Assembly: GCA_005792225.1 (NCBI GenBank)
Contig: SXSP01000090.1
Span: 1-14,240 of the forward strand
DNA length: 14,240 nt
Source: Bdellovibrionales bacterium
GTDB taxonomy: Bacteria > Bdellovibrionota > Bdellovibrionia > Bdellovibrionales > JAMPXM01
Direction: 5' to 3'
Shown here: positions 13,296 to 14,240 of the stretch, piece by piece
Layout of the letters: the number at the start of each line of letters is the position of its first letter
How positions within the stretch are numbered: position 1 is the first letter of the stretch
Program-made: the position numbers and the translations under genes
Notes under the pieces: generated by a model
What the model was told of the DNA's origin: nothing
Seen by the model: only the letters and a program-made list of their open reading frames with translations
Database searches by the model: none

Positions 13296-13364
13296 GTCAC
13301 GCCTGCCTTGAATTGAGACATTTTTAAGTTGCGGAGCCGGGCTCCGGCCTTTAGAACCAAGCCC

Positions 13365-14039
13365 ATGCAAACAACCCCTCAGGACTCTTCAGATCTTCTC
13401 TCGGTGGACGTGGAAAAGCGCGACGAGGCTTGGGAACGCGAGTTCCTCAAGCGCCTCCCCGAGATGCCGGTCACGGTGCTCTCGCCTGATCCGAAAGAGG
13501 GTCCTGACTTCTGGCCCTATCTTCTCGTCGAAACTCGTCCCGATGGCGACGACTCAATTCGAAACGTCGTCGAGTGGCTCTCCAACAAGGGCATCGGACT
13601 CGTTTTGAATCCGACGAAACCCATGCCTGATTTCGTCTTCACGTACGGCATGATTTGGAACTTCCGCGAGCGCGGCGAATTCTTAAGTGACCTTCCACCC
13701 GAGAAGGGTGGGCGCTTCGAGATCAAGCCCGGTCAGCAGTTGTGGACCGGAGTTCCGAGCGAGTCTTACTTACCGAAATACGTAAGAACCATGATCAAGC
13801 AGTTTCTCGCCGCTCAGGGCGTGTTCTTACCGAAAGTGTTGATGGTGAATTTCAGAGCGGAGCCCACGGCTCCCGAGACACTCGCCGGATACGATCTTTG
13901 CTTTTCGATTGAGTCTTTGAAGTCGCCCCCGACTCACGAGCATGCGAATATCGCCGAGGCCATTTCTTGGTTCTTGCCCGCGCACTACTCGGTTTCGCTG
14001 GTGAGCGAAAAGTCCGTGCCGGGCTTCGTTTCCCTCTAA
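13365..14039 (+). CDS. Cytoplasmic protein of unknown function
   Basis: 224 residues from the ATG at 13365; a TTG at 13329 would add 12 residues but lies in a GC-rich hairpin and has no ribosome binding site. The ATG also has only a weak one. No signal peptide or TM. It reads as a soluble alpha/beta protein: F-W-P-Y-L-L-V-E-T, V-V-E-W-L-S-N-K-G-I-G-L-V-L-N, D-F-V-F-T-Y-G-M-I-W-N-F-R, then V-R-T-M-I-K-Q-F-L-A-A-Q-G and a final beta-rich part. The SseB-like or suppressor-of-fused-like folds came to mind, but no diagnostic motif supports either. It lies 69 bases after the anti-sigma gene with no strong terminator between, so co-transcription is possible but not shown. Confidence 0.75.
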   Translation: MQTTPQDSSDLLSVDVEKRDEAWEREFLKRLPEMPVTVLSPDPKEGPDFWPYLLVETRPDGDDSIRNVVEWLSNKGIGLVLNPTKPMPDFVFTYGMIWNFRERGEFLSDLPPEKGGRFEIKPGQQLWTGVPSESYLPKYVRTMIKQFLAAQGVFLPKVLMVNFRAEPTAPETLAGYDLCFSIESLKSPPTHEHANIAEAISWFLPAHYSVSLVSEKSVPGFVSL

Positions 14040-14043
14040 GAAC

Positions 14044-14240
14044 TTACTCTTCGTAATCAGCCGCGCGAGGAAGCATTTCGAACAAGCACTCGCGCCAGTA
14101 GTCGGGCGCATCGCTTGAGAAGTCGACGACGACTTCAAATGTTTCCTTCGAAACGCGCTTCGTTCGAACGACGACTCCACCCATTTCCAAGTTCATCGCG
14201 TCGATCGTCAGTATGATGCGATCGCCTTCGATCTCTTGAA
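14044..14240 (-). CDS. C-terminal part of an unidentified protein (runs off right edge)
   Basis: The minus strand is open from the window edge to TAA at 14044-14046. The 64 visible residues contain E-G-D-R-I-I-L-T-I-D, M-G-G-V-V-V-R-T-K-R-V and F-E-V-V-V-D-F, then D-Y-W-R-E-C-L-F-E-M-L-P-R-A-A-D-Y-E-E. The alternating beta pattern with 'G.vVvRt.rv....fev.v.F' recalls the second half of PilZ-type c-di-GMP-binding domains, but the RxxxR and DxSxxG motifs would lie outside the window, so this is only a suggestion. The gene converges on 13365-14039 with 4 bases between the stops and no room for a separate terminator. Confidence 0.7.
   Translation of the reverse strand, partial: QEIEGDRIILTIDAMNLEMGGVVVRTKRVSKETFEVVVDFSSDAPDYWRECLFEMLPRAADYEE

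Noticed and set aside
13333..13348. Possible terminator after the anti-sigma gene (GGAGC-CGG-GCTCC / GCCGG-GCT-CCGGC)
   Set aside because: Only 5-bp stems with 3-base loops and no T-tract directly after, so not called.
1..14240. CRISPR arrays, tRNA/rRNA genes, insertion sequences, integrase or attachment sites
   Set aside because: No regularly spaced repeats, no recognisable RNA gene and no transposase or integrase motifs were found on either strand.

Overview
The window comes from a Gram-negative bacterium: it encodes a TolC-type outer-membrane channel, an RND inner-membrane pump, a lipoprotein and many Sec-exported periplasmic proteins. The density of secreted peptidoglycan-active enzymes would suit a Bdellovibrionota-like (possibly predatory) organism, but that placement is an inference, not something the bases prove.

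Left part, minus strand. The window opens inside a kelch-type beta-propeller lipoprotein (1-347, runs off the edge), preceded by about 560 bases without a convincing gene that hold a sigma70-like promoter candidate and two base-paired elements. Then follows a tightly packed minus-strand gene array read from 5598 down to 910. It holds three paralogous exported proteins, each an SH3-like domain plus an SLT-type lytic transglycosylase domain (4468-5598, 3379-4449, 2369-3382), then an NlpC/P60-like cysteine hydrolase whose 5' part is cut by an in-frame TAA (signal-peptide piece 2211-2372, catalytic piece 1374-2186), and a small four-cysteine secreted protein (910-1365). Two junctions are ATGA overlaps carrying the same 12-base sequence. 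Upstream, behind its own intrinsic terminator (5827-5862), lies a fourth relative (5887-7011) in which the same SH3-like module is joined to a tyrosine-phosphatase-like domain that lacks the catalytic arginine. Together these look like a modular periplasmic cell-wall toolkit.

Right part, plus strand. A divergent 350-base gap (7012-7361) separates this from a stress-response and efflux locus: tolC-like (7362-8783), RND pump (8780-11893), Spy/CpxP/CnrX-like LTxxQ periplasmic protein (11916-12362), ECF sigma factor (12388-12954) and a one-TM putative anti-sigma factor (12951-13295). Two promoter-like elements with the same form, TTGAACC-N16-CGTC, occur just before tolC and in the last codons of the RND gene, just before the sensor-sigma-anti-sigma unit. 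The simplest reading is an autoregulated envelope-stress circuit that switches on its own efflux pump, built like the cnrYXH/cnrCBA metal-resistance system but with a drug-type (HAE-1-like) RND pump and no adaptor (membrane-fusion) gene.

The right edge has a cytoplasmic protein of unknown function (13365-14039), converging at 4 bases' distance on the 3' end of a minus-strand gene that runs off the window (14044-14240).
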